NCBI GenBank assembly: GCA_021801645.1
Contig: JAJYXT010000081.1
Coordinates: forward strand, 1 to 33,826
Reading direction: 5' to 3'
Source of the DNA: a bacterium
Lineage (GTDB): Bacteria > Chloroflexota > Dormibacteria > Aeolococcales > Bog-877
DNA length: 33,826 nt
The translations under genes and the position numbers were made by a program. Shown here in pieces: positions 5,391-13,071 of this stretch. Position 1 is the first letter of the stretch, and every line of letters begins with the position of its first letter. A model generated the notes under the pieces. It was not told the DNA's origin. It was given only the letters and a program-made list of their open reading frames with translations, and made no database searches.

Positions 5391-6908
5391 TCAGGCAGCG
5401 CTCGCCCGGGTCGCCGGCGCCTCGAGGGCAGCTCCCGACTCGCTCCGGTTGAGCAGCGGGGCGAACAGGGAGACGATGGCCCCGATCAGCATCAGCACCT
5501 GTCCGGCGACGTAGAGGAGCTCTCCCCCGCTGCCGATGGACCAGGTGCTCAGGTGTCCAGGGGTCGAGAACACCCAGATGCCCATGCCCACGAGCGTCAC
5601 CACCATGCCCGCCATAACCAGGCGGGCCATCCACTTCTTCACCGTGAGCCCGGCGGCCGAGACGTTGCCCACCAGCTCAGTGGCCAGCAGGAAGACAGCC
5701 ACGATGGGCAGCGCCCCGAAGACGAACAGCAGGTGGCTGCGGGTGAAGATCTGGTCGTCGATCACCCGCGAGGCGGAGCCGGTGCTGGCGAACCCGAACT
5801 GGGTCTCGTTCATCTCGATGTAGTAGCCGTAGAAGTACATGTCGGCGGTCGCCATCACGTAGGTGAGGTAGACCCCGACCCTTACCGGGTTCAGCCGCCG
5901 AAGCGCCCGCCCGGTGCCCCCCGCCACCCGGAGGAAGGCCCCGCGGAGCTCAGGGAGCATCGCTCCCGCCAGGATGAGTGAGCCCACGCCCACGAGCCCC
6001 GTCATGGTGTCGTCCATGGCGATGCCGTTGGCACCGCCGGCTCCGTGCGGGAACCAGGCGGGGATCACGAAGGTGCCCAGCCCGGAGACGGTGTAGATGC
6101 CGGAGTAAAGGGCGATGCCCGCCAGCATGAGACCGGCTCCCGACCGAGCCAGCTGCTTGCGCGCGCCGGTGAGCCGGGAGTAGCCGAAGGCCTCCGCCGC
6201 CAAAAGCACGATCGCTCCCATGAAAGTGGGCAGCATCCCGTGGGAATGCGAGGTCACGATGTTGCCCATCAACGCTGAGGCGGACTCATGCTGAGCTCCC
6301 GCCCAGAAACTCCAGCTGATGCCCACCTCGGAGGCCGCCGCCAGCAACCCAAACACCACCCAGGTGAGGACTGAGACCCCGGCGAAGAAGAACACCCAGG
6401 TGATCTCCGCCTTCTGCGGCGTCATCGCCTCACCCTTGGGAGGAACCAGGGCACACCAGGCGAGGTCCACCACGAACAGCACTGTCACCCCGAAGAGCTC
6501 CAGGGTGGCGGGCATGATGACCCAGAAGCCGAAGTCGACCAGCGACGAGACGTTGTGCAGTGTCCCGTAGCCGAGGATCAGGAAGCCGGCACCCTCGAAG
6601 AGCGCCACCAGGGCGCTGTGGGTCACCAGGTAGCGCACCCAGGAGTGCAGCGTGAACACCCTGGTGCAGATGATCAGGAAGAGGAGGGCGGCCGGGAGCA
6701 TGAGTGCGTGGTAGAACCAGACCAGGGTTGGAGTTAGGTCCCCGCTGTTGCCCGGGGCCAGCCAGGGGGCGGTGATGAAGCTCAGCACCGCCACGATCAC
6801 GATCCAGGCCATGAGGACCCTAACCATCACGGCGGTGAAGTCCAGCCCGGAACCCTTCGAGATCGGAAGCGATCCCGGGCTGCCCGTGGTGTCGACTGCT
6901 GTTGCCAT
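5391..6908 (-). CDS. 12-TM His-rich membrane protein, heme-copper oxidase subunit I-like but non-canonical
   Basis: 505 aa; ATG at 6908 follows an AGGAGGGG-rich leader. I count about 12 hydrophobic segments (near 29-50, 62-83, 93-113, 123-150, 168-192, 211-240, 256-283, 300-320, 343-365, 390-412, 425-447, 463-485), as in heme-copper oxidase subunit I and NorB. Histidines lie in or beside helices: H67 (WFYHALM), H88, H97 (VTHSALV), H221/H223 (SHSHGMLPTF), H392 (TRSHLLF). The HxH pair recalls the heme-ligand pair of helix X, but here it sits in the sixth segment, and I see neither HPEVY-like nor HH copper motifs. The adjacent CtaB-like gene, 46 bp upstream on the same strand, supports a heme link. 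It could be a divergent oxidase or NO-reductase relative, a heme-binding quinol-interacting protein, or an unrelated polytopic protein. Confidence 0.55.
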   Translation of the reverse strand: MATAVDTTGSPGSLPISKGSGLDFTAVMVRVLMAWIVIVAVLSFITAPWLAPGNSGDLTPTLVWFYHALMLPAALLFLIICTRVFTLHSWVRYLVTHSALVALFEGAGFLILGYGTLHNVSSLVDFGFWVIMPATLELFGVTVLFVVDLAWCALVPPKGEAMTPQKAEITWVFFFAGVSVLTWVVFGLLAAASEVGISWSFWAGAQHESASALMGNIVTSHSHGMLPTFMGAIVLLAAEAFGYSRLTGARKQLARSGAGLMLAGIALYSGIYTVSGLGTFVIPAWFPHGAGGANGIAMDDTMTGLVGVGSLILAGAMLPELRGAFLRVAGGTGRALRRLNPVRVGVYLTYVMATADMYFYGYYIEMNETQFGFASTGSASRVIDDQIFTRSHLLFVFGALPIVAVFLLATELVGNVSAAGLTVKKWMARLVMAGMVVTLVGMGIWVFSTPGHLSTWSIGSGGELLYVAGQVLMLIGAIVSLFAPLLNRSESGAALEAPATRASAA

Positions 6909-6954
6909 CGTCCCCTCCTCTCCTCTCGGCCCTCTCAGGCGGCCGGCCTCGCGC

Positions 6955-7917
6955 TCACAGAGCGCAGGCCACAGCTGCCCCCAGGACCACCAACAAATAG
7001 ACCGTGATGAGGTGAATCAGCGGACCCGCCAGCCGGGGCCTGGTGGGCGCCACGCCGGCGCCCACCAGGATGGCTGCGGAGCAGGCCGCGGTCAGAGCCG
7101 CAACGGCGGGCGCTGCTGGCCCGCCCAGGCTGAGCAGGGAGCCAACCGCGAGCGCGCCCATCCCCGCAGCGGACACCAATAGGCCTGCGCGGAGCCAGCC
7201 GGGGCTCCAGACCAGCGGCGCCATGGGGACGGCGCCGGCAGCGTAGTCGTCCCGATAGCGCAGAGCGATCACCCAGATGTGGACGAAGATCCAGACGCCC
7301 ACCGTGCCACCGAGCATCCACGCCGCCGCGGGCAGGGGCTCACGAACAGCCGCCGCGCCGGCCCAGAGCGGAAGCGCCCCCACCACCGAGCCCAGAACGA
7401 TGCTCCAAGGGGTGGCGCGCTTGGTGAGCAGGCTGTAGACCACCACGTTGCTGAGAAGGGCGAAGGTGAGGAAGGTCAGGGCGACCGGGCCGAGCAGCGC
7501 GGCCAGCGCCAGCCCCGTCCCGGTGAGGACCACGGCGAGAAGCAGTGCCTCGGGCAGTGAGATCCGGCCGCTCACCAGGGGCCGCCCCTGGGTCCTGGGC
7601 ATCAGGGCGTCGAGATCGCGATCTCGGATGTTGGTCCAGCACTCGGCCCCGGAGCTGAGCAGGGCAACGGAGCCCGCCAGCACAAGGACCCGGAAGAGCG
7701 GGAAGGGGCCGGACCAATGCCAGCTGACGACCGCCCCCGCGACCGCAACGGCCACGAAGGTCACATCAATGTGAGGCTTGACAAAGGTCAGGAAGTCGGC
7801 CGCCCGGGCCCAGCCCGAGCTCCTCGCCGGCATCGCTGCGCCGGAGGCCAATCCCACCACCTCGCCCTCCAAGACCGGGCCGCGCCGACGGCCCGGAGAG
7901 GAAATTCCATCTCCCAT
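6955..7917 (-). CDS. UbiA-family prenyltransferase, CtaB-like (heme O synthase / protoheme IX farnesyltransferase)
   Basis: 320 aa from the ATG at 7917; an internal ATG at 7833 would give 292 aa, nearer the conserved start 'FLTFVKPHIDVT'. The first Asp-rich motif is NIRDRDLDALM followed by RTQGRPLVSG, close to CtaB 'NxxxDRDxDxxMxRTxxRPLxxG'. Then come KRATPWSIVLGSVVGALPLW (CtaB KRxTPxNIxxGxxxGAxPP) and the second motif region VHIWVIALRYRDDYAAGAVP (CtaB HFWxLALxxxxDYxxAGVPM). About eight to nine helices follow the UbiA pattern. It would farnesylate heme B at the membrane to give heme O for a heme-copper-type oxidase. The downstream oxidase-like gene is the obvious partner. Variation around the second motif (VHIW instead of PPHFW) leaves some doubt about substrate. 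Confidence 0.78.
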   Translation of the reverse strand: MGDGISSPGRRRGPVLEGEVVGLASGAAMPARSSGWARAADFLTFVKPHIDVTFVAVAVAGAVVSWHWSGPFPLFRVLVLAGSVALLSSGAECWTNIRDRDLDALMPRTQGRPLVSGRISLPEALLLAVVLTGTGLALAALLGPVALTFLTFALLSNVVVYSLLTKRATPWSIVLGSVVGALPLWAGAAAVREPLPAAAWMLGGTVGVWIFVHIWVIALRYRDDYAAGAVPMAPLVWSPGWLRAGLLVSAAGMGALAVGSLLSLGGPAAPAVAALTAACSAAILVGAGVAPTRPRLAGPLIHLITVYLLVVLGAAVACAL

Positions 7918-8188
7918 GGTCGAAGGAGGGGCGGGCCCAGATCAGCGCGGAATCACCTGCCCTCGCTGGGTGGATGCCGGGGAGACGGGCCGTGGTAGCC
8001 ACGGATCGCGTCTTCCTCACCGACACCGGTGGATCCGGCGGGCCCGGTACCTGGAACGAGGAAGGAATCGTTCGCCGGGCGGACCTGCCGGAGACGGCCG
8101 GACGCGGCTTCGGGGTGCAAACAATCGGGAGAGGCCCCGCCCAATGGGCGGGACCCCTCCTTTCCGGGTCTGGTCAGAGCTTTGGGGC
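7918..8188. other. Intergenic region upstream of the CtaB-like gene
   Basis: No convincing gene in 271 bp. It contains the hairpin at 8131-8160 and presumably the promoter of the CtaB-like gene; I see no clear -35/-10 pair. Confidence 0.4.
8131..8160 (-). terminator. Hairpin terminator downstream of the 182-aa membrane protein gene
   Basis: Inverted repeat CCCGCCC (8136-8142), loop AAT, GGGCGGG (8146-8152), with outer GAGG/CCTC pairing. On the minus strand it is followed by a moderately T-rich TTGTTTGC. It lies about 30 nt after the stop of the gene at 8189, separating it from the CtaB-like gene. Confidence 0.55.
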
Positions 8189-8737
8189 TCAGATCTCAGC
8201 GGTGGGTGAGACCTTCCGCCAGTGGGCGACCCCCAGCACCGTCAGCAGGAAGAAGACCACCGCCAGGGAGAAGGCCACCAGCGAGGAGATCCAGGCGATG
8301 GTTCCGAAGACGGAGAACCCGTAGGCCTCCAGCAGCTCGCTGCGCAGCGTGGTGCCCTGGAAAACCGTGCTCTCGAGGGCCGCGTACTTGGCGTTGGTGG
8401 GGTTGGAGCGAGCCAGCGTGCTGGCCTGGTCGTAGGTGAGCCCAATCTCGTGCAGGTGGACAGCGATGAAGTGGTCGGCCCAGACCTCGGCCTGAGCTCC
8501 GGTGGTCATGAGCTGGCCCGCGTACTGCTTCATCAGCGTGGCGTCCGCCTTGGGAAGCGCCTTGATCTCAGAGCTGTTGGCCGCTGGGAAGTAGATCTTC
8601 TGGGAGGCCAGCTGGTTGTGGACCTCGGTGTTGGTGTAGTTGGCGCCCCAGAGCAGGAGCGAGCCCGCCCCCACCAGGATCACCGTAATCAGCGCTCCCA
8701 GCACTGTCAGGATTCCGTCGAAGGTCTTCCGTCGCAT
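8189..8737 (-). CDS. Two-TM membrane protein with exported helical domain, unknown function
   Basis: 182 aa; ATG at 8737 has an excellent GGGAGGTG Shine-Dalgarno 7 nt upstream. One helix lies near residues 9-30 (TVLGALITVILVGAGSLLLW), then a 100-residue extracytoplasmic section, then a second helix near 143-168, with both ends inside. The exported part has recognisable phrases: 'QKIYFPAANSSEIKALP', 'YAGQLMTTGAQAEVWADHFI' followed by AVHLHEIG, and YDQASTLARSNPTN with YAALESTVFQGTTLR. I believe similar unnamed proteins are common in high-GC Gram-positive genomes, but no function is known to me. Its place between an HtrA protease and the oxidase/CtaB genes suggests an envelope role. Hairpins on both sides indicate a separate transcript. 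Confidence 0.75.
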   Translation of the reverse strand: MRRKTFDGILTVLGALITVILVGAGSLLLWGANYTNTEVHNQLASQKIYFPAANSSEIKALPKADATLMKQYAGQLMTTGAQAEVWADHFIAVHLHEIGLTYDQASTLARSNPTNAKYAALESTVFQGTTLRSELLEAYGFSVFGTIAWISSLVAFSLAVVFFLLTVLGVAHWRKVSPTAEI

Positions 8738-8789
8738 CGTGGCACCTCCCGGGCCTTGGGGCCCAGACCCTTAATACCTCTCCCCATCA

Positions 8790-8806
8790 CCCCGGCCTCG
8801 CCGGGG
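8790..8806 (-). terminator. Small GC hairpin after htrA-like gene
   Basis: CCCCGG (8790-8795), loop CCTCG, CCGGGG (8801-8806). It lies between the htrA-like stop (8953) and the next minus-strand start (8737), 147 nt past the stop. It is short and lacks a T-run, so its function is uncertain. On the same strand it is followed by GGTATTAAG, which could belong to the promoter of the 182-aa gene. Confidence 0.3.
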
Positions 8807-8952
8807 CTTCCGGTGGATTCCACTTACAGAGTCTGGAGTTCGCGGCCCGCAGTTCTAAGGGTGATTGCACCGATTTCCCGGGGCGTGACTCCACCCCCAC
8901 AGCCACCAGGGTTTCCCCCCAGGTGAGCGGAAATCGAGATGGGGAACGCGCG

Positions 8953-10242
8953 TCAGGCGGGTGGCCCGGCTCCGAGGTTGACCGTGGCGGCCGCGGGGTT
9001 CCCGGAGGGATCCACCCAGCAAACCTCGACCTCGCTGCCTGGATGCAGCCCCTCGAGGGCCGTTCGCAGCGACCCCAGGGAGTCGACCCGGACGGCAGCC
9101 AGGCGGACGATCACGTCCCCCGCCCTCATCCCGGCCAGGGCGGCCGGGGAGCCGCTCACCACCTGCAGGACCAGGGCACCTGAGGACGGGTGCGACGGCT
9201 GGTCGCTGAGGAGGGCCAGAACCGGTGGCGGCCCCGCCTCCATCTCGGGGGTGTAGGTCTCGGCCTCGACGCCGAGGAACGCCGGGGCGCCGAGGACGAT
9301 TCCTGGTCCGCCTTTCCCGTCCTCGATCTGGTCAGCCACGCCGAGCGCCGCCGCGATGGGGATGGCGTAGGCGGCGTCCGCGGGGACCAGCCCATCCGCT
9401 ATCTCCTCGCCAGCAGTGGTCATCCCCACCACCTGCTCCGATGCAGCCAGGACGGGGCCACCGGAGTCTCCCGGCTGAACCGGCACGTTCATCTGGATCA
9501 TTCCCGTGAGGTCCTCGGGCGCCTCGGTCACGGGGTCGGTGGCCGCCAGCCGCACGTCCAGCCCCACGACGTCGCCAGCGCTCGCCGAGGGCGCGCCGAC
9601 GCCCTGGTTCCCCACCACCACCACGGCAGAGCCTGGGTGGAGCTCCTCGGACCCGGCCATGGCCAGGGGCTGGAGGTTTTCGGCTCCCGCAACCGCAAGG
9701 ACCGCGATGTCCCGGCTTGGGGCGGCCCCCACCACCGTGGCCCGGTACGACCGGCCCAATCCTCCGATCTGAACCACGATCGAGGTCGCCCCCTCGACGA
9801 CGTGGTTGTTGGTCAGCACCTCCCCTTCCCGGTCCAAGATGATGCCGGTGGCGCTGAGGCGGTCCTCGCCGTAGGCGTCCACGGCAGAGACGGTCACCAC
9901 CCCGGAGTCCGCCAGGCGGGCGATGTGCTCCAGGTTGATGGCCGCCCCCGCCGTTTCAGCCCGCGTGGATGGGCTGGCCTTGCCGGTAGACCCGGGTAGC
10001 AGTGCGGACAACGCCACACTACCCAGGACCAGCGCCGCTGCCAGGGCGAGCGCCCGACCGCGGCGCCGGTGGCCTCCCCGCGGGCCGTCCCGATGAGGGC
10101 AACCGGCGGCGCCGACTGAGGAGCCACGGGGCGGGGCCCCGGCCGGGGTGGAGGTGGGGTCGAACCCTGCCGGTCCAGCCTTTGGAGCTGCTCCCGCTCC
10201 GCCCCCGCCTCTCTCGGGAGCGCGCGCCGCCGGCCTGTCCAT
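8953..10242 (-). CDS. HtrA/DegP-like membrane-anchored serine protease with PDZ domain
   Basis: 429 aa; ATG at 10242 sits behind AAGGAGGTGGACGCC, the textbook ribosome binding site that fixes the start over longer open frame. A Pro/Gly/Arg-rich cytoplasmic tail (1-62) leads to one membrane helix (about 63-83). The trypsin-like domain has the full triad: His147 (TNNHVVEG), Asp178 (SRDIAVL) and Ser260 (QPGDSGGPVL). A PDZ domain occupies about 335-425 (LQVVSGSPAALAGMRAGDVI). This is the layout of actinobacterial HtrA proteins, which act outside the membrane in quality control and stress. A 300-bp leader region with a strong hairpin isolates it from fabF, so it is probably monocistronic. Confidence 0.9.
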   Translation of the reverse strand: MDRPAARAPERGGGGAGAAPKAGPAGFDPTSTPAGAPPRGSSVGAAGCPHRDGPRGGHRRRGRALALAAALVLGSVALSALLPGSTGKASPSTRAETAGAAINLEHIARLADSGVVTVSAVDAYGEDRLSATGIILDREGEVLTNNHVVEGATSIVVQIGGLGRSYRATVVGAAPSRDIAVLAVAGAENLQPLAMAGSEELHPGSAVVVVGNQGVGAPSASAGDVVGLDVRLAATDPVTEAPEDLTGMIQMNVPVQPGDSGGPVLAASEQVVGMTTAGEEIADGLVPADAAYAIPIAAALGVADQIEDGKGGPGIVLGAPAFLGVEAETYTPEMEAGPPPVLALLSDQPSHPSSGALVLQVVSGSPAALAGMRAGDVIVRLAAVRVDSLGSLRTALEGLHPGSEVEVCWVDPSGNPAAATVNLGAGPPA

Positions 10243-10379
10243 GGCGTCCACCTCCTTCCGGGCCGCCGTCCGGGACGATCCGAGGATTCCACCAGGAACG
10301 GCCCTACCCAAGGGGGTATCCCTTCGGCGCCCCCCGGAGTTGCCACCCGGGTGGCGCGGCCATCCAGAGGGCCGGCAAG

Positions 10380-10408
10380 GCTGGGGGCTGCCTACGGCAG
10401 CCCCCAGC
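10380..10408 (-). terminator. Perfect 13-bp hairpin between fabF and htrA-like gene
   Basis: GCTGGGGGCTGCC (10380-10392), loop TAC, GGCAGCCCCCAGC (10396-10408) with no mismatch. It lies 137 nt after the fabF stop and 138 nt before the htrA-like start, both on the minus strand. It most likely ends the fabH-fabF transcript; there is no T-run. An RNA element in the htrA leader is an alternative. Confidence 0.7.
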
Positions 10409-10544
10409 ACGGGAGGGTCCGGCAAAGAGGTGCCTTGGATCACGCCAAGATCGAAGGCGGAGTGGCCCGTGGCCGGGGCGACCCCTCGAAGGGAGTGTGG
10501 CGCCGCGGGAGCTAAGCCGGGGCTATCGGGGGACTAAGGTCTGG

Positions 10545-11807
10545 TTAAGACTCACGCTCGATGGCCCGGAAGGCGAGGCAGGCGTTGTGCCCCCCAAAGC
10601 CGAACGAGTTGTTCAGCACCAGCCGGGGTCGCACCAGGCGGGCTCCCTCAGGAACGTAGTCGAGGTCGCACTCCGGGTCCGGGTCCCGGTAGTTGATGGT
10701 CGGCGGCACCCGGCCGTCCACGATGGCCATCACCGAGAACACTGACTCCATCGCTCCGGCGGCCCCCAGGGCATGTCCGGTCATGGACTTGGTGGAGGAC
10801 ACCGGGATCCGGTGGGCCCGCTCGCCCAGAACCTGCTTGAGGGCCGAGGTCTCGGCAGAGTCATTCATCGGGGTGGAGGTACCGTGGGCGTTCACGTAGT
10901 CCACCTCCTCCGGTCCCGCGCCGGCCTTCTCCAGCGCCCGGACCATCGCCCGCTTGGCCCCCCTCCCGCTGGGCTCTGGGGCGGTCAGGTGATAGGCGTC
11001 GGCGCTGGCTCCGTACCCGGCGACCTCCGCCAGGATGGGGGCCGAGCGCCTTTGGGCGTGCTCGTACTCCTCCAGGATGAGGATGGCGCAGGCCTCGGCC
11101 ACCACAAACCCGTCCCTACCCGCGTCGAAGGGCCGGCTGGCGTGCTCCGGATCGTCGTTGCGCTGTGAGAGAGCCCGCATGGAGCTGAACGCGCCCACCG
11201 CCAGAGGTGTGATCGAGGCCTCGCTTCCACCAGCGATGCAGGCCACGGCGTCCCCCCTCCGGATGATCTCGGCCGCCTCCCCGATGGCGTGCGCTCCCGT
11301 GGCGCACGCGGAGACCAGGGCGAAGTTGGGACCGCTGGCCCCGAAGCGCATGGCGACCTCCCCAGCGGCGATGTCCGCCAGGATCATGGGCACCGTGAAG
11401 GGACTCAGCCTCCTCGGTCCCCGCTCGGCCAGGGTGTGGGTGGCCTCCTCGGTGACCTTGAGCCCCCCTATGCCTGAGCCTACGATCACCCCCACGAGGT
11501 CGCGGTTGGAGTCATCTATGGGCAGGCCGGACTGGTCCATGGCCTCCTGGGTGGCCGCCAGGGCGAACTGGGTGAAGCGAGCGGTGCGGCTGACCTGCTT
11601 GCGGTCCACGTAGTCGGTGGGCTCGAAGTCCAGCACCTCGCCGGCCATCTGCGACCCGTAAGGCTCGGGGTCGAAACCCTGGATCCGGTGAATCCCGTTG
11701 CGGCCCGCGCACACAGCCTCCCAGGCCGCCTTGACCCCGATGCCGACCGGGGTCACAGCCCCCATCCCCGTGACCACGATCCTGGTTCCGTTCCGCGCCT
11801 GCGTCAC
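10545..11807 (-). CDS. fabF: Beta-ketoacyl-ACP synthase II
   Basis: 420 aa. GTG at 11807 overlaps the fabH stop (GTGA), so the two are translationally coupled. The thiolase-fold condensing enzyme carries the Cys-His-His triad: Cys168 (VSACATGAHAIG), His308 (VNAHGTSTPMND) and His345 (STKSMTGHALGAAG), plus the gating loop NNSFGFGGHN near the C-terminus. It elongates acyl-ACP with malonyl-ACP in the cytoplasmic type II fatty acid pathway. One oddity is that the segment usually reading 'GFVxGxGAG' is GFVVAEACAILILEE here (about 233-247), with two glycines replaced by Ala and an extra Cys; this may only reflect the lineage. A strong hairpin about 140 nt downstream ends the unit. No acpP, fabD or fabG lies nearby. 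Confidence 0.93.
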   Translation of the reverse strand: MTQARNGTRIVVTGMGAVTPVGIGVKAAWEAVCAGRNGIHRIQGFDPEPYGSQMAGEVLDFEPTDYVDRKQVSRTARFTQFALAATQEAMDQSGLPIDDSNRDLVGVIVGSGIGGLKVTEEATHTLAERGPRRLSPFTVPMILADIAAGEVAMRFGASGPNFALVSACATGAHAIGEAAEIIRRGDAVACIAGGSEASITPLAVGAFSSMRALSQRNDDPEHASRPFDAGRDGFVVAEACAILILEEYEHAQRRSAPILAEVAGYGASADAYHLTAPEPSGRGAKRAMVRALEKAGAGPEEVDYVNAHGTSTPMNDSAETSALKQVLGERAHRIPVSSTKSMTGHALGAAGAMESVFSVMAIVDGRVPPTINYRDPDPECDLDYVPEGARLVRPRLVLNNSFGFGGHNACLAFRAIERES

Positions 11808-12931
11808 TCCACTGCCTCCTGTCGTCCCCGATCGGATACCAGCTCCCCCCCGGGGTCGTCAACCAGCGCCGGGGTGTCCCCCCATCTGAGGAAGGCTCCC
11901 CCCCAGGTGAGACCTGCCCCGAACGCCACCATGCAGACCCCGGCCCCGGGAGCGATGCGGCCAGCGGCGGCAGCCTCCGCCAGAGCCAGCGGAACCGAGG
12001 CGGACGAGGTGTTGCCCATCCGGTCGACGTTGATGGCAAAGCGCTCCATCGGCATGCCGAGCCTCCCAGCGGCGGTGGCCAGGATCCGGGAGTTGGCCTG
12101 ATGGGGGACCACCAGGGTGATCTCCTCGGGGGTCACCCCGGCTGCACCGGCGAGCCGGACTATCAGCTGCTCCAGGATGCGGGTGGAGAAGCGGAAGACC
12201 TCGCGGCCGTTCATGAAGACGACCCGGTTGAGGGACCGCTCCGCCCGGGCGTAGGCCGGGATCGCCGCGGGGAGCGCCGAGTCCGAGGCGGGCGAGGTGC
12301 CGAGGGAGGCCGCCCCCGTCCCGTCCGCCCCCAGGTCGATGGCGACGATCTCGCTGCCGGGTTCCCCGGGCCCCCCGACCAGCATCGCCCCGGCACCGTC
12401 CCCGAAGAGGACCGCGGTGGACCGGTCCGACCAGTCGACCAGTCGGCTGAACAGCTCCGCCGCCACGACCAGCACCCGGCGGCTGAGCCCGGTCTGGATC
12501 AGCGACTGGGCCAGCGCCAGCCCATAGATGGCCCCGGAGCAGGCGGCCTGGATGTCGAAGGCCGCCCCGTGGGGACAGCCCAGTTCGGCCTGCAGCCGGC
12601 ACGCCAGCGAGGGGAACGTCTCATCCGGCGAGCTGCTAGAGCAGATGATCGTGTCCACGTCAGCCGCCGTCCATCCCCCGGCGTCCATGGCCGCTCGGGC
12701 GGCTCGGGCAGCGATTTCCACCAGAGTGACCTCGGGATCCGCGATTCGGCGCTCCCGAATCCCGGTGCGACTGCTGATCCACTCGTCCGAGGTGTCGATG
12801 AAGGTCTCCACCTCGGAGTTGGTGAGGCGGCGCTCGGGAAGTGCGCTGCCCACCGCCACCAGCCGGCAGCCCGGGGGCGAGCCGCCATCGCCCGCCCGCC
12901 ACGGATTGCCCACGTGCTCTGCAAGGCTCAT
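11804..12931 (-). CDS. fabH: Beta-ketoacyl-ACP synthase III
   Basis: 375 aa from the ATG at 12931 (MSLAEHVGNP), with a modest GCGGGGA ribosome binding site. The catalytic triad is present: Cys131 (QAACSGAIYGLALAQS), His277 (VPHQANSRI) and Asn307 (NVDRMGNTSSASVPLAL), with 'DEWISSRTGIRERR' near residues 49-62 and FGDGAGAMLVG typical of FabH. It begins fatty acid synthesis by condensing an acyl-CoA primer with malonyl-ACP. The gene is about 40-50 residues longer than E. coli FabH, through an N-terminal extension and a short acidic C-terminal tail. It is divergent from accD-accA across a 140-bp gap, so malonyl-CoA supply and initiation can be co-regulated. Primer specificity (acetyl or branched) cannot be read from sequence. 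Confidence 0.93.
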   Translation of the reverse strand: MSLAEHVGNPWRAGDGGSPPGCRLVAVGSALPERRLTNSEVETFIDTSDEWISSRTGIRERRIADPEVTLVEIAARAARAAMDAGGWTAADVDTIICSSSSPDETFPSLACRLQAELGCPHGAAFDIQAACSGAIYGLALAQSLIQTGLSRRVLVVAAELFSRLVDWSDRSTAVLFGDGAGAMLVGGPGEPGSEIVAIDLGADGTGAASLGTSPASDSALPAAIPAYARAERSLNRVVFMNGREVFRFSTRILEQLIVRLAGAAGVTPEEITLVVPHQANSRILATAAGRLGMPMERFAINVDRMGNTSSASVPLALAEAAAAGRIAPGAGVCMVAFGAGLTWGGAFLRWGDTPALVDDPGGELVSDRGRQEAVE

Positions 12932-13071
12932 AGTCCCCGCTAGGTTACGGGCTCGGGGTGGAGTCCAACTGGAGCGTAACCTTTGCCGGTCTCCGGGACT
13001 CAACCTTCAGTGAGACCTGGGGCCAGAATGGTGGTCGAGATTGGGCTGCGGGCCCGCGAGGGAGGACCCAG
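12932..13071. promoter_or_regulatory. Divergent promoter region fabH / accD
   Basis: 140 bp shared by two divergent lipid-synthesis operons. Toward fabH, TAACCT lies 10 nt upstream of the ATG (minus strand); a second TAACCT lies on the plus strand around 12976-12981, pointing to accD. No clear -35 elements or palindrome were found, so a specific operator cannot be named. Confidence 0.35.
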
